Assembly (NCBI GenBank): GCA_029339195.1
Contig: JAPTJF010000039.1
Coordinates: 170,100-234,099 of the forward strand
Length of the DNA: 64,000 nt
Direction of reading: 5' to 3'
Source of the DNA: Micractinium sp. NFX-FRZ
Taxonomy: Eukaryota; Chlorophyta; Trebouxiophyceae; Chlorellales; Chlorellaceae
Part shown: positions 1 through 11,325 of the stretch, in pieces
Layout: every line of letters starts with the position of its first letter
Numbering within the stretch: position 1 is the first letter of the stretch
Made by a program: the position numbers and the translations under genes
Notes under the pieces: model-generated
What the model saw: only the letters and a program-made list of their open reading frames with translations
Databases searched by the model: none
What the model was told of the DNA's origin: nothing

Positions 1-2311
1 TCGCAGCAGGCGCGCCAGGGAGGGAGGCGGCGGCGGCGGCCACGCAGCTGCCCAGCGGCAGCGCTGCCGGCGCGGAGGGCAAGCAGGGCAGCACGTCGTG
101 CCAGCCGGCTGCCTCCCCGCCAGCGGCAGCCGAGGGTGGGGAGGAGGCTGGAGAGCCAGAGTCGGCTTCGCAAGCGGGGCCCAGCAGCAGCAGCGACGAC
201 ATGAGCGACGGGGGTCGGGAGGGGGCCGGGCAGGCACGCTTCGCGGCCGCCGGCAGCAACAGCGGCGGGGAGGGCGGCGGCGGCGGCGGCGGGCGTGGGA
301 GCTCGTCGGGCGCCAGCAGCGGCAGCCGGCGCAGCCGGGGCAACCGCGAGCGCCAGCCCTGCGCTTTCTTCCTCAAGACCGGCACCTGCGCATACGGCGA
401 CAGGTGCGGCTGGGCGCATGATGGGGGCAAGGGCAAGTAGTGGTGTGCCGCCGCTTGGGGAGGGTGCGTGCAATGGGGCAACCGGTGATGCACAGGCCTC
501 CCGGAAAGGCACACGCCTCCCGCCCCTCTTTGAGCATCTGCACAGTTGCAGGCACACGCCTCCCGCCCAGGCCCCTGCATCACGAGCCCCGCATCATCCC
601 CTCCCATCGCACCTCATGCATTAATTGAGCTCCCTTCCACTGACTGAGCCATGCCTGCAGCTGCAAGTTTGAGCACCCGTTTGACAAGGCCCCAAAGGTG
701 GACTTCAACTCCCTAGGCCTGCCGCTGCGCCCAGGGGAGCCCGAGTGCTCCTTCTACGTCAAGAATTACCGGTGAGGCGGGGCGGGGCGCAGCCCAGGGC
801 AGCACCAGGCTGTGCGTGCTTGATATAGGGCTGCACTGAGCGTAAGAGAGGGGAACCAAGCTGGGACCGTGTGGCACACATGCATGAATGTGGCAGGGGG
901 CGGCGGGGGCCCAAAGCAGCGGCACCAGCAGCCGGCAGCCGCCTGCGGCGCCCATGCCAAACTGCTCGGGCCTTGCCCTTGTGTGCACTCACCCTCCTCC
1001 TCCAGATGTTGTTGCCTCACCCAGTTGTGCATTGCTCCCATCCCGCAGGTGCGCGTTTGGGCACACCTGCAAGTTCCACCACCCCGAGCTGCCCGCCATG
1101 TCACCGCCAGCTGGCGGCGCGGTGCCCATGTACCCCGGCATGCACGTGCAGTACCAGATGCAGTACCCCCAGGCCTCCAGCTCACCCATGCTGAGCTCCG
1201 TGCTGGGCATGCACCACAAGGCGCCCTCGCACGTGGGCAGCCCCGGGGCGCCGGCAAGCATGGGCGGATCTCCAGTCATGGCCGCCTCGCCCACATACTT
1301 CATGACGCACCACTTCCCAGGTGTGTGCGCGTGTGTGCGTGCATGTGTGCGTTTGCATGCGTGTGTGTGTGCGTTTGCGTGTGTGTGTGTGTGCGTCCGT
1401 GTGTGCATGCGGGAGTGCGTGCGCCAATGTTCGCCTGCCTGCCTGGGTGCAATCTTGCTTGATTGGGGTCTGTCGCCTGCCCCGCCCCTGCCTTTACGTC
1501 CTGCCCTGCCTGCCTGCCTGTGGCATGCGTGCCCATCCTGGCTGGCGCTGTGACGTACCCCCTGCCTGCCAGAGCTGCCCGAGTGCCCAGAACATGCCTT
1601 GATGCTGCTGCCGTCTGTGTGCGTGCAACATGGCGTGCGTGCTTGCCTCACGCGCCCCGGCCTGCCGCTCACACCAGTGCTTGCCGTGCGCCCCGCCCCC
1701 CAAATTCAGGTGGCACCCTGCCCCCCGGCTTCCCAGGCCGGCCAGGCATGCACCCCGGGTACTCGGGGGGGGTGCCGGCAGGCATGATGGGCGCGCCTCA
1801 CATGATGATTCGGGCACCCCCGCAGCAGAGGGCCAGCGGGCCCTCTCACGGCAGCAGGAGTGTGGCAGCAGGCGCAGCAGCCGCGGCCGCAGCAGCCAAC
1901 GCCAACGCGGCTGCAGCCGCCAACGCAGCCGCGGCGGCGACAGCGCTGCCCCCGCCGCTGTCCCTGCCAGCTCAGCATGGCGTCCCTGCTGAGCAGGCGC
2001 CGGCGGGCGCTGCTGTGGTCACACCCGCGGCACAGCACGCGGCGGCTCCTGAGCCTGCGCCTGCTGCGCTGCCCAGTCAAATGTCTCCTGGCCCGATCAT
2101 GGTGTTCCACAGCCAGCGGCAGGCGTCGGACCAGCTGGCCTCCGCTCTGGACCACTTGCAGCTGTCCACGCCCGGCCCAGACACGCCAGTGGAGCGTGAG
2201 GTGGCAGAGGTGCCGGCGGGCCTCCCCGCAGCACCGCCCGCCGGCGGCGGCGTCGGCGAAAGCAGCGGCCTGCCGCACCAGCAGCCACGGGCAGAGGTGG
2301 CGGCAGCTTGA
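1..2311 (+). CDS. CCCH zinc-finger protein (ZFN/HUA1-like), 5' truncated by window edge
   Basis: Exons read as <3-403, 661-771, 1049-1320 and 1710-2311 (TGA), with GT-AG introns and matching phases. About 461 residues are visible and the frame is open to the left edge, so the true start is probably outside; the first internal ATG is at 201. Two C-x8-C-x5-C-x3-H fingers are seen: CAFFLKTGTCAYGDSCKFEH, which is split by intron 1, and CSFYVKNYRCAFGHTCKFHH, split by intron 2. This spacing is typical of plant ZFN/HUA1 proteins, which bind RNA (or DNA) in the nucleus or in RNA granules. The flanks are low complexity: Gly/Ser-rich before the fingers, then Met/Pro/Gly-rich and Ala/Asn-rich stretches, ending in a more ordered tail around DQLASALDHLQLST. 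Other family members carry up to five fingers, so more may lie upstream. The zinc-finger call is firm; the target is unknown. Confidence 0.85.
1321..1425. repeat. TG-rich microsatellite in intron 3
   Basis: An imperfect (GT)n/(GTGC)n tract starts directly at the 5' splice site of the third intron of the zinc-finger gene. It is a simple repeat with no coding potential of its own. Confidence 0.8.
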
Positions 2312-3806
2312 GGGCCGGCCGCATGCTGCACTGCCAGGCAGCCTGGGCTAGCTCTGGATCTGGCTCTGGCTGGCTGGCACAGCAGCGGGCACAGCAGCTG
2401 GCGCAGCGCGCTTTGCAGGGGCACACTGGCAGCAGCGGCGCGCATTGGCGCCGCATGCATGCGGCGGCTGCAGAGGCTGCCGTGCGCCAGCAGCGGTGAC
2501 GGCATGTGGTGGCGCATGCCGGGCCAGGCACCGGCCCCGGCAGTTGCCGAGCAGACCAGCCCGTTGATGTCACACCATGCCACGTCACCCCATGCCACGT
2601 CACCCCATGCCGTCCAAACACCCCCCATCGCACCCCGTCGTCACACCACCGCCCCCACCTGGGCCCTCCTCCTGTACCACTCCATGCACTCAACTTCCCG
2701 CCCCCCACTCAACCCATCGGCTGCTCCTGCCCCATTTCACCGCGGCCCCGCACTTTATTCAGGAGCGCACGCCCCCTTCCCACCGTCCCGCAGCCAGGCT
2801 CTCCGAAGCTTCACCCTGCCTGCCTGCCTTCCTGTTTCCGTTGTGCGCACAAAGCCTCTTCCCCGCGCCCCCTCTCTCCCTCCCCTGCCTTCCGCCGCCC
2901 CTCCGCCTCCCTTTGGTTGATCGCAAGGTCGCAATCGCTGCCAACATTCAGCGCCATCCCTCCCAGCCCCTCCCTGGCCCTGCCTCCTTTGCTCTGTGAA
3001 TTTGCCTTCTTCCTCTTCTTCTTTCTTTGCTAGCGTCCCCCACCTCCCCTGCATTGCCCACCCCACCCCCAGCCTGGCCCCCGCTCGTGCCTGCCACACT
3101 TGCACCCCATCTCTCCCATTGCGGTCGCGTCCCCCGCAGAACAGCCGGGGGCCTGCATCTTTCTTTCCCGCGCCCCGTGCTACCCCCTCTCCCCCCACTG
3201 CTGCGCCCCACCCCCCCCGCGTGCACTGCATGCAGGCCGGCACTCCTCTCCCTTCCTTTTCTTCTGTACCAAGTTTTTTTCGGTCGAATTCCTTACCCCA
3301 GCAGCGCGCTGCCGCCGGCACCGAGCACCTCGCAACCCGAGGGCCGGGGAGGGGGTGCTGACGCCCCCCTCTGCGCCAATGCCTTTTTGCTGCTCTGCTC
3401 CGAGAAATCAACCAGCACCCCCCCACACCCCTCTTCAGCTTCCTGGCCTCAACCCAAATAGATCTGAAACTCTATTGCCTGGCCAAACAGGCACATACAC
3501 AAAGGCCACGATACACTGATGCTGCCCCCACATGATCATTGATCCTGATGTCTTTTCCATCTGATGCACTGCCCAGCACCCTGCCACTTTGTAAACTTCA
3601 AGCATGCCACCAACTGGCTCGCAGTTGAACGGCAGGCAAGGTCTGGGAGGGGCGGTGGGGTATCATGTCAGGATCCGCCGTGTGCTGCCCGGCTGGCGCC
3701 ACCGGGCGAAGCTGGCCAGCAGTCAGCACACCCAGCCGGACCTTGGACGCCCTTCAACAGCTGCCTTGCCCTCCAGAGCGGACTCAGGCGCAAAGCTGCG
3801 CCAGAA
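2312..3806. other. Intergenic: 3' UTR of the zinc-finger gene and 5' flank of the MFS gene
   Basis: No coding exon was recognised. The stretch from about 2570 to 3260 is strongly pyrimidine (C/T) rich, with short CATGCCACGTCACCC-type direct repeats near 2576-2610. A TGTAA motif lies at 3590-3594. The start of the MFS transcript is not visible. Confidence 0.5.
3590..3594 (+). terminator. Candidate TGTAA poly(A) signal for the zinc-finger gene
   Basis: TGTAA is the usual poly(A) signal of chlorophyte nuclear genes. This is the copy noticed downstream of the stop at 2311; it would imply a 1.3 kb 3' UTR, so the assignment is tentative. Confidence 0.35.
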
Positions 3807-6800
3807 ATGCCTTTGAAGAAGCAGCAACCTCCCAAGGAGGGGCGGGGCGAGGAGGGCGGCCTGAGCGAGCCGCTCATTCCCGCAGCCCCGTCCCAAGCGT
3901 CTCAGGCAGCCAACAGGACAGTGAGCGTGGTGCTTCCCACGCCTTTTAGGGACGCAGCTCAGCAGCCGATTGAGGCACTGGGCAGCGGCGACCATGGCGG
4001 CGCCCCGCCCCCGCCCCCGCCCCCGCCCCCGCGGCGCGCAGGCGGCGTGCTGCGAGACAAACACGGTACGCATGCTGTGTGCTTTGCTATGTGGCAGCAC
4101 AGCATGCTCGCTTTTCCCAGGCCCCTGCATTTGGGAGTTGCGGCATGGCAGGACAGGGCCCGGCGGTGCAATCCACCACACCATCAGCAGCAGCATCAGG
4201 TGCAAGCGCCCACCGTGCGGCGGCGGCATCGGTTAACCCCCATACGGCGTGCACTGTTGCTCATACATGGCCAATTCCCTTGCACCTAACTCTGCCAACC
4301 TGCCACCCGCCTCGACCGCCTGGCCTTCACCCTCCCAGGCCGCTACCGCACGCTGTACGACCAGCGTGCCCGCACCACTGTGCTTGTGAATGCGGCGGGG
4401 GTACTGGAGCGGTGCAACGAGCAGACGCTGCCAGCGCTGTACAAGGTGCGGCGGGAAGCAGGGGCGGTACAAGGGTGCAGTACGAGGTGCAGGGATGAGG
4501 CGCTGCCGGCGCTGCACAAGGTGCGGCAAGCAGCAGGGGCGGTACAAGGGTGCAGTACGAGGTGCAGTGATCAGGCGCTGCCGGCACTGTACAAGGTGGG
4601 AACCAGGGGCGGCCAGCGGGGGCACACATGGTGTTAGGGTGTGTGCTGGAGACGACGGCTCCGCAAGCCAAGAGAGGGAGGCAAACCGCCGGAGCTCCTG
4701 CATGGCACCTCCCCTCCATCACGCCCACGCGCAGTGTGCCTCATGAAACTACCCTGCAAGGTGCCCAGCCACCACCCCTCCCTCCTCCCCTGCTCCCTCC
4801 CCTGCTCCCTCCCCCTCTCATGCCCCCTCCCTCGCCCACAGTACGTGGGCCGCAGCTTCAGCGCCACCCCCCGCCAGCTGGGCTTCATCACCCTGGCATG
4901 TGCCCTGGTCCAGGCGGTGTGTGCCCCCATTGGTGGCCTGGCGGGGCACTACCTCAACAGGTGATGGCACCCCCATGCACACAGGGGCTTCCTGCCTTCA
5001 TGTCCCATGTTGGCCTCCTCACCCCTGTGGCTGTTGCCTGTGGCTTCTTTGACCTGAGCAGACTACGGCAGGCAGGGCAGGGCAGGGCAGGGCAGTGAGG
5101 CACGACACGCGCAGGCGCAGAGTGCGGGGAGCGATGGAGGGGCACAGCTGGTGGGTTGTGGAAGGCTACTGCCCGCCTCCTACTTCTGCTACACCTCCCG
5201 CCACACAGCAGCCCCAGCCCACGGTCCTCACCTGCCCCCTACTTGAACACATACACACGCACACACACACAGGGCACACGTGATGGCTGTGGGCTGCTTC
5301 ATTTGGGGGACCATGGCCATTGGCTTTGCCTCAACCAACTCTGTGTGGACGGTGCGCCCCCCCGCCTGCCTGCCTCTTGCCTCCCCGCCGCCCTGAATGC
5401 CTGCTGTCTGCACGCGTTGCCCCCATGTGTTGCTCTCCTGTTGCCGCTGCCCGCATGTGCGCCCGCTGCTGCTGCCTGCCCCTCTCTGCCTCCACTGTGT
5501 GCCGCTCTGCCTGCACAGTCGTGGCAGGGGATGTCGGTGTGCAGGTAGCAGGGGGGCAGGCTGCAGGCCATCTGCACCAGGAATGGCTGGCAAGCCGGGC
5601 CAGGGCCTGTCGGGCCCAAACACACCCCGCCCACCCCACACCCTGCCACCCGCAGGGAATGGCCTTCTGGGCGTTCAACGGTGTGGGGCTGGGCCTGCTG
5701 CTGCCCAACGCGCAGTCCCTGATTGCAGACTACTTTTCAGGTGGGTGCCACGGGTGGGCAGGAGACGGTAGAGGTGGGGGTTGGGCCACCGCTGTCTGCC
5801 TGGTGCTGGGGGTGCATGCAGTAAGCAAGGCGCTGCTGTCAGATGTGCACAAAAATGCACGGGCATGCGCACTTGGCCACACTTTGCGCGCTTTCCTTGC
5901 ATGGTTTCCGCCCCCCGCACAGCCCCGCCTGGCCTGCACACGAGCAATCAACTTGCCGCTGCCCTACCCCGCTCTGTGCGCACCTCCTAATTGCACTTCC
6001 GAAGCACTAGTTCCATTTTGCCACTCCCCCAACCATTCATCTCCGTGTTCACCTTCGCCAACCCATCCCGCACCTGCCCATGCAGCGCTGAGCCGCGGCA
6101 CCGCCTTTGGCGCGCTCTACCTGACCAGCGCGCTGGGCGGCATGCTGGGGGCCCTGTTTGCAACCAACATGGGCCACACGCACCCGCTGGGCGTGGAGGG
6201 CTGGCGCGTGGCATTTGTGGCAGGTGGGCGGCTGCCAGCCGTGCAATGGGGCCAACAAAGCGGGCAAGGGTTGGGCGGGTTGGGCGTGGGGTGGTGCAGA
6301 GGGTGTGGTGCACTCAACCCGTGCCTAAGTCCTGCCAATCGCACCGCTGCTTTCCTCTTCCATCCCTGTCGCCGCTCCCTCCCCCGCCTCGCGCAGTTGG
6401 CTGCGTGAGCCTCGTCATCGGCCTGCTCAACCTGCTGTATGCCGTGGACCCGCGGTACAAGCTGGAGAGCCCGGCAGACCTGCGGTACAGGTGGGCGGGA
6501 CAGCACGGCTGGCGGGGCCCCACAGGAACCCTGCTCGGCAATTGTGCACGTGCATTTAGAGCCGCTGACATGGGCGCCCGCATGGTGCTGTGAATTGGAC
6601 CGTCTGCACCGTTTGGACCTGTGCGCTTTGCCACCGCAGGCAGGAGCCCGATGTGCTTGCTGTGCCCACCCCCAAGGCCATGCTGGCTGATATCGCTCAG
6701 GTGGGGGCCACCGCCAAAGATTCGTACTGCCTGGCAGGACATGCTCAGCATGCTGCCCAGGCTTTAGTCGTGAAACCGCTAAAACCATGGCCTCAGGCTG

Positions 6801-9518
6801 TTTGCTACCAATGTGGCGCGGCTTCGGCAGAGCATTGCCTGCGGTTCCGCCCCGCTGCGCCCCTCAACATGACCCCTTGCCGGATCCTTCCACACGCCCC
6901 TTGCTGTGCCACTCTACTGGCCCCGTGCTGTGCCCCGCAGGTGCTGGCGGTGCCCAGCTTTGTGCTAGTTGTGACCCAGGGCATTGTTGGCTCCACGCCC
7001 TGGAATGCACTCGTCTTCAACACGCTCTACCTGCAGGCAAGGCACTGCTACCCTACACTTGACCTGCTTGCTCCCGCCGACGCCGACGTTAAAGTGCTGT
7101 GTTGTGAGGGCGGGATGTGAGTGAGGTTCCCCGCCCTGCTACTGCTGCCCGCCCTCCCTCTCGGCCCTCATTTGGACGGTGTATCCCACCCGCCTGCCTG
7201 CCCCTCCTCCACCCCTGCCCGCCCCCTCAGCTGCTGGGGTTCTCCGACTTTCAGTCCTCCCTGGTGGCGGCCCTCTTCCTGGGGGGCACAGCCTTTGGGG
7301 CGCAGGTGCGCTGCTGCTGCCGCTGTGGTGCTTTATTGTGTTAGGCGCTGCTGCACATGCTCCAACAAACCGTGCTGGTTCATAGTTGGTGGGGGTGGGT
7401 GGGTGCGGGGCCAGCCCTCCTCCCTGGGAGGGCGTGACCTTTGGGCGGCGGGCGCAGCAGCAGTGCAGCGCTTGTTGATGGTGGCACAGCGGCAGAGCCA
7501 AGAAGCGCGCCTCCCCGGGGAGCATGTCGTAATGGTGGAGTGGACGGAAGGCATGGATGGATGGGTGGGTGGAGGAAGGGCCAGTAATGTAGGCCTCTTT
7601 GCCTGCATTGCCCTGCCCTGCCCTGCCCCTGTCACCACGGCTGCCCTAACTGCCCGGCACCTGCCCACCGCTCCACCCCAATTTGCTCTGCCCCCTGCAG
7701 CTGGGAGCTCCGTTGGCGACTGTGGCTCTGCGACCTCCCACCTCAACTGCTCTGCCCTGCCACTGCCACGATTCTCCACTTTGAACTGCTCTGCCCCCTG
7801 CAGCTGGGAGGCTTCATTGGCGACTGGGCGGCGAGGCGCTACCCCAACCACGGGCGCGTGGCGGTGGCCCAGCTGTCGGTGGGGATGGCGGTGCCGCTGT
7901 CAGTGGCCATGTTCAAGGTGAGGTGCAGGTTAAAGGAAGCTGGGAGTGAAGGTTGGAGAGAGCTGGGATGCTGGATAATGCTGGGACAGGGGGTGGAGGG
8001 GGCTGTGGGGCGGGGGGTGCCGGGGCGGGCGGGGCCAGGATGCAGCGTGGCAGAAGACATCATGTTTGGCCCAACCTACACCCTTCTGCCCTTCTCCCCG
8101 TTCACAGCTGCTGCCTTACGGGAGCAGCGGAGGCACGGTGGCGCTCTACGGGGTGGCCTTTTCCATCTGGGGCCTCCTCATCAGGCAAGCTCAGCACGGT
8201 GGTCCTGCTGCTGTTTAGATGCCATGCTTCAAGGTGTGTTTAGATGCCATGCTTCAAGGTGACATATGTGCATGTGGGAGATGCCTGTGCAAGCCAGCAC
8301 CTGCATCCCTCCTGCTTGCCTGACTCCGTGGCTCACACCTCGCTGCACTCCTGCTGTCTCTTGGAATCCACTTGCTTGCCCCTCCCGCCCCCCCGCCCCG
8401 CCCTACGCACCCACCCCGCCTCCCGTGCCCCCCCTGCAGCTGGGCGGGCAGCGCCTGCACCTCCCCCATCTTTGCAGAGGTGGTGCCCTCGCAGCTGCGC
8501 TCGCTGGTCTACAGCTTTGACCGGGCGTTCGAGGGTGAGGCCGCGAGGCGCTGGGCGCAGCACCTGGTTTCGTGAGCAAACAGCCAAGGGGCATGCAGTG
8601 TGCAGCTGCAGCACGTGCTCGAACTCGGGGTGGGCTGTGCACAGGCGCCCCCTGTGCCCCGCAGTCGCACAGGCGTTTGGGGGCGCTGCTGGAAGCACAC
8701 GCGGACACAGCAGCCCAGCCCAGCCGCCAGGCTAGCAGCCCCGCATCCGCAGCAGCAGTGCTGCAGCAGCATGCAATGCACCCCCTGTGGGCTGGCTGAC
8801 TGAGCACCTCAGCTTTGGCTAGGAAGATGGTGGATGAATGTTCAGAATCTGCCTCTGGAGTTAAAGGGCTCACCAAGTTCGGCTCACCCCTGCAGGTGCG
8901 GTAGCTGCCTGCGGCGCCCCCATCGTGGGCTGGCTGGCAGAGCACCTGGGTTTCGACTCGGGGAACGACTCTGGCGGCGGCAGCGGCGGCACCGGCGGCG
9001 CGGGGGAGGCAGACCTGAGGCGGGCCAAGGCGCTGGGAGACGCCATCGTCATCTGCACCGCCGTGCCCTGGGCGCTCTGCTGCCTGCTCTACTCGGGTGG
9101 GTGGGTGCCAGGTTGGGCTGCCCCGCTGGCAGGCTGGTGGCATGGTGAGCAGCGGGGTGAAGGCGGGCGTGTGGCGATTGCGCTGCCTAGTTCCTGTGCT
9201 ATTATAGCCTTCTTGGTGAGTGGGTGATCAGCACTCGCTTGCCTGCCCTGCCGACCTGCACTCGTTCACCCCGCCCCCGCTGCAGGCCTGCACGTCACCT
9301 ACCCCCGCGACCGCCGCCTGGCGCTGCGTGCCCAGCGCACGCGCTCCGGGCATTGCCCCTCCCTGCCCGTGCTGCCCATGCCTTCCGAGGACCTGTGGGT
9401 GGCCACACCTGAAGCAGTCACACCTGGAGGATCCATCACTGAGGCGCAGGCGGCCGCCATTGCCAGCGCTGTGGGGGCGGGGCGCGTCACCTTTGTGGGT
9501 GTGCGCCCCGGCCAGTGA
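3807..9518 (+). CDS. Major facilitator superfamily transporter, spinster/UNE2-like
   Basis: Fifteen exons with consistent phase: 3807-4065, 4339-4445, 4842-4960, 5273-5351, 5656-5740, 6086-6223, 6397-6490, 6640-6700, 6941-7036, 7231-7305, 7804-7917, 8108-8184, 8440-8534, 8896-9096, 9286-9518; about 610 aa. The N terminus is Pro-rich and hydrophilic. About 12 membrane segments follow, with family blocks such as VLVNAAGVLERCNEQTLPAL, LGLLLPNAQSLIADYF and PIFAEVVPSQLRS...YSFDRAFEG, which match plant UNE2/spinster-type carriers. It probably moves a small solute across an internal or plasma membrane; the substrate cannot be read from sequence. Introns 9 (donor GCAAGG at 7037) and 12 (donor GCAAGC at 8185) are GC-AG. 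Exon 2's end and exon 11's start are both duplicated inside the adjacent intron. A Gly/Ser-rich loop of about 20 residues lies near residue 500. The start ATG is the first in frame with the Pro-rich leader. Confidence 0.88.
4421..4600 (+). repeat. 75-bp tandem repeat spanning the MFS exon 2 donor site, about 2.4 copies
   Basis: The end of exon 2 and the start of intron 2 recur with an exact 75-bp period. The potential donors TACAAG|GTGCGG, CACAAG|GTGCGG and TACAAG|GTGGGA end at 4445, 4520 and 4595. The unit is 25 codons and is stop-free in frame, so using the second or third donor would add 25 or 50 residues. Confidence 0.9.
7685..7840 (+). repeat. Duplicated acceptor region of MFS exon 11
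   Basis: CTCTGCCCCCTGCAGCTGGGA occurs with its AG at 7700 and again at the inferred acceptor (AG at 7803). In both copies it is followed by similar exon sequence ending TTGGCGACTG. The spacing of 103 bp is not a multiple of three, so the upstream copy would shift the frame. Confidence 0.85.
8214..8261 (+). repeat. 23-bp direct repeat in MFS intron 12
   Basis: TTTAGATGCCATGCTTCAAG plus GTG is present twice with a 25-bp period. It resembles the end of exon 11 (GCCATGTTCAAG|GTGAGG), so it may be another decayed exon-edge copy. Confidence 0.75.
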
Positions 9519-9859
9519 AGCGCAGCACCCGCTAGCCCTCAGCTCTGGCTGGGCGGCCGGTCAGCCGGCACGCGCCAGCTGCTGCCGGCCCCCAAGCTGC
9601 GGCAAACTGCACTGCATGCTGTAGATGACACCTGCTGTGAGAACCTAGCTGTTGCCACATGTGTGACTTGGTTGGTTTGCATTCGGTAGCTGCTGTCCAG
9701 TTGATTGGTCAAGAAGTGTGTGTGTCTTGTCAAAGAAGCGAGGTGGGGTCAGTCACGAGGAGCGTCAAGGTTGAAAAGGGTCGTGCCAGGCCGCAGGCCC
9801 CGTCACGTGCATCAGGGGTCTGCCAGGCGCCGGTCAGCTGGCTGCACATGCTGGCGCGT
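9519..9859. other. Convergent 3' region between the MFS and dynein light chain genes
   Basis: Both neighbouring genes end into this 340-bp stretch. No TGTAA on either strand and no further exon was recognised. Confidence 0.5.
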
Positions 9860-10619
9860 CTAGAGCTTCCACACCAGCACCCCCGTTGTGCCGCCAACAA
9901 ATATGTGCAGGAAGTGCTTGCACTGCACAGCAGCAACCAGGGAGTGCATGCATGATTGGGTCAGAGTCTGGGCAACAGAAGGGGCATGTGTTTCATTTCA
10001 TGAACATGTTCACATGCCCCGCACGCGCCGCCTTACCTCGTATGTGACCTCAAAAGCAAAGGCTCTTCCCACCACCACGTGCCAGGGCCCGCCGTACCGC
10101 TTGTCCAGCGCCTCCTTGATCATCTGCACCGGGGCATTGCAGTGTGGGAGCGAAAGGTTTGGACTCAGCAGCTTGTTGAGCGGGCGTCACTTGGCAGTTG
10201 GACTCGGCAAGATGCGTCGTACTGATGCGACAGAGTGATGCCTCGCCTATCACCGCCCCAAGTCATACGTTGTTGTGCATTCCCTCACAGAGTGCCGCTC
10301 CCGCTCACCTGCGTGCACTTCTCCACATCCGCTGGGTGCCGCTCGCAGGCGGTGACGCACACGTCCACCGCCTCCTGCTTCATGTCCACACTGCAGTCTG
10401 ACGCCGCCACCAGAGGGTATTTGGCCATGCTGCAAGCACGCGGGATTTAAATCCGTTAAGAGTCGCTGCACCGTGCACGGTACAAGGTGGATGCGCAGGT
10501 GAGCGGTGGCGGCAGCGGCGGTGGCGGCAGTGCTGCTGCTGCCGCACTCGCACAGCTCACCGGTAGAAGGCATCGAAATTGCGCTTGTACTCGGGCTCCT
10601 CGGTAACCACAGCTGCCAT
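9860..10619 (-). CDS. DNAL4: Dynein light chain, DNAL4 type (LC8 superfamily)
   Basis: Four exons on the minus strand: 10619-10561, 10429-10309, 10123-10037, 9922-9860 (TAG); 109 aa. The protein starts MAAVVTEEPEYKRNFDAFYR and carries the family core MAKYPLVAASDC, CVTACERHP, MIKEALDKRYGGPWHVVVG, FAFEVTYECKHFLHIFVGG and a terminal VLVWKL, closely tracking animal DNAL4 (TFPLVRHSD...MIKETMDKKFGSSWHVVIG...VCVWK). LC8-family chains dimerise and bind dynein intermediate chains or other partners; DNAL4 itself is classed as axonemal. The open frame extends upstream of the chosen ATG, but MAAVV gives the normal family length. It is divergent from the seven-TM gene. Confidence 0.92.
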
Positions 10620-11325
10620 TTTGGCCCGCTGAGCTGCGCGGCGGAGTCGGTCAAAGTTTGCAGAGGACTGGCGGAGAATGCGGGTTGCGGGGAATGCCAG
10701 CTCTATCGGAAGTGAAGCGCCAAGGAGCAACGGGCCGAGCGGGAGCAGAATGGGAGGTCGGCCACCTGCGTTGCCTGCTGTGTCTCTGCGTCCGCATGCG
10801 GCCATCCCTCTGCTCTGCGCAGTGATCAGGCGTCGGAAACTGCGCCCAGTGAGTGTTTGGGGCCTGAGGAGCCTGTAAGCGGCGCTTCTGTTCGAACGCG
10901 CACGCGGCGCGCCTTCCTGGTGCAGCAGGTGAGCGCACCCGCTCGGCAGGCGGGGCACACTGGCAGTTGATGTTGCCACGGACCTGCTCTTCGGTGGCGC
11001 CCGTTGCAGCAGGTGGTTCTGGCGCCGGCAGCGGCAGCGGCAGCGGGGGTTGGCGGTGCTGCCCCTTGGCAGACTTGTTCCCGCCCTGCCTGCCTGCTGC
11101 AGGGAGGTAGACCTTGGAAACTTGTCCCCTGCTGCTGCAGCCCAAATCTCCATCTCTCAGCCCACAGCGTCGCGGCATCAGCACTGTGCAGCTGCCAGCA
11201 CTGCACTCGGCGTTCAGTTATAGGGCTGCTCTCACGATCTATTGCAGCAGCAGGCAGCGCCTGAAGTCAACCGCCAAAGGGGGCAGCAACAGCACAGAAA
11301 GCGGCGGTGCACGGCACCCACCACC
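10620..11325. promoter_or_regulatory. Divergent intergenic region, probable bidirectional promoter
   Basis: About 700 bp separates the opposed start codons of the dynein light chain and seven-TM genes. No TATA box is obvious. Open frames here continue the first codons of both genes but show no family similarity, so they are treated as 5' UTR. Confidence 0.45.

Noticed and set aside
2570..3260. Pyrimidine-rich tract as a retroelement or coding repeat
   Set aside because: There are no terminal repeats, no target-site duplication and no conserved frame; it is C/T-rich UTR or intergenic sequence.
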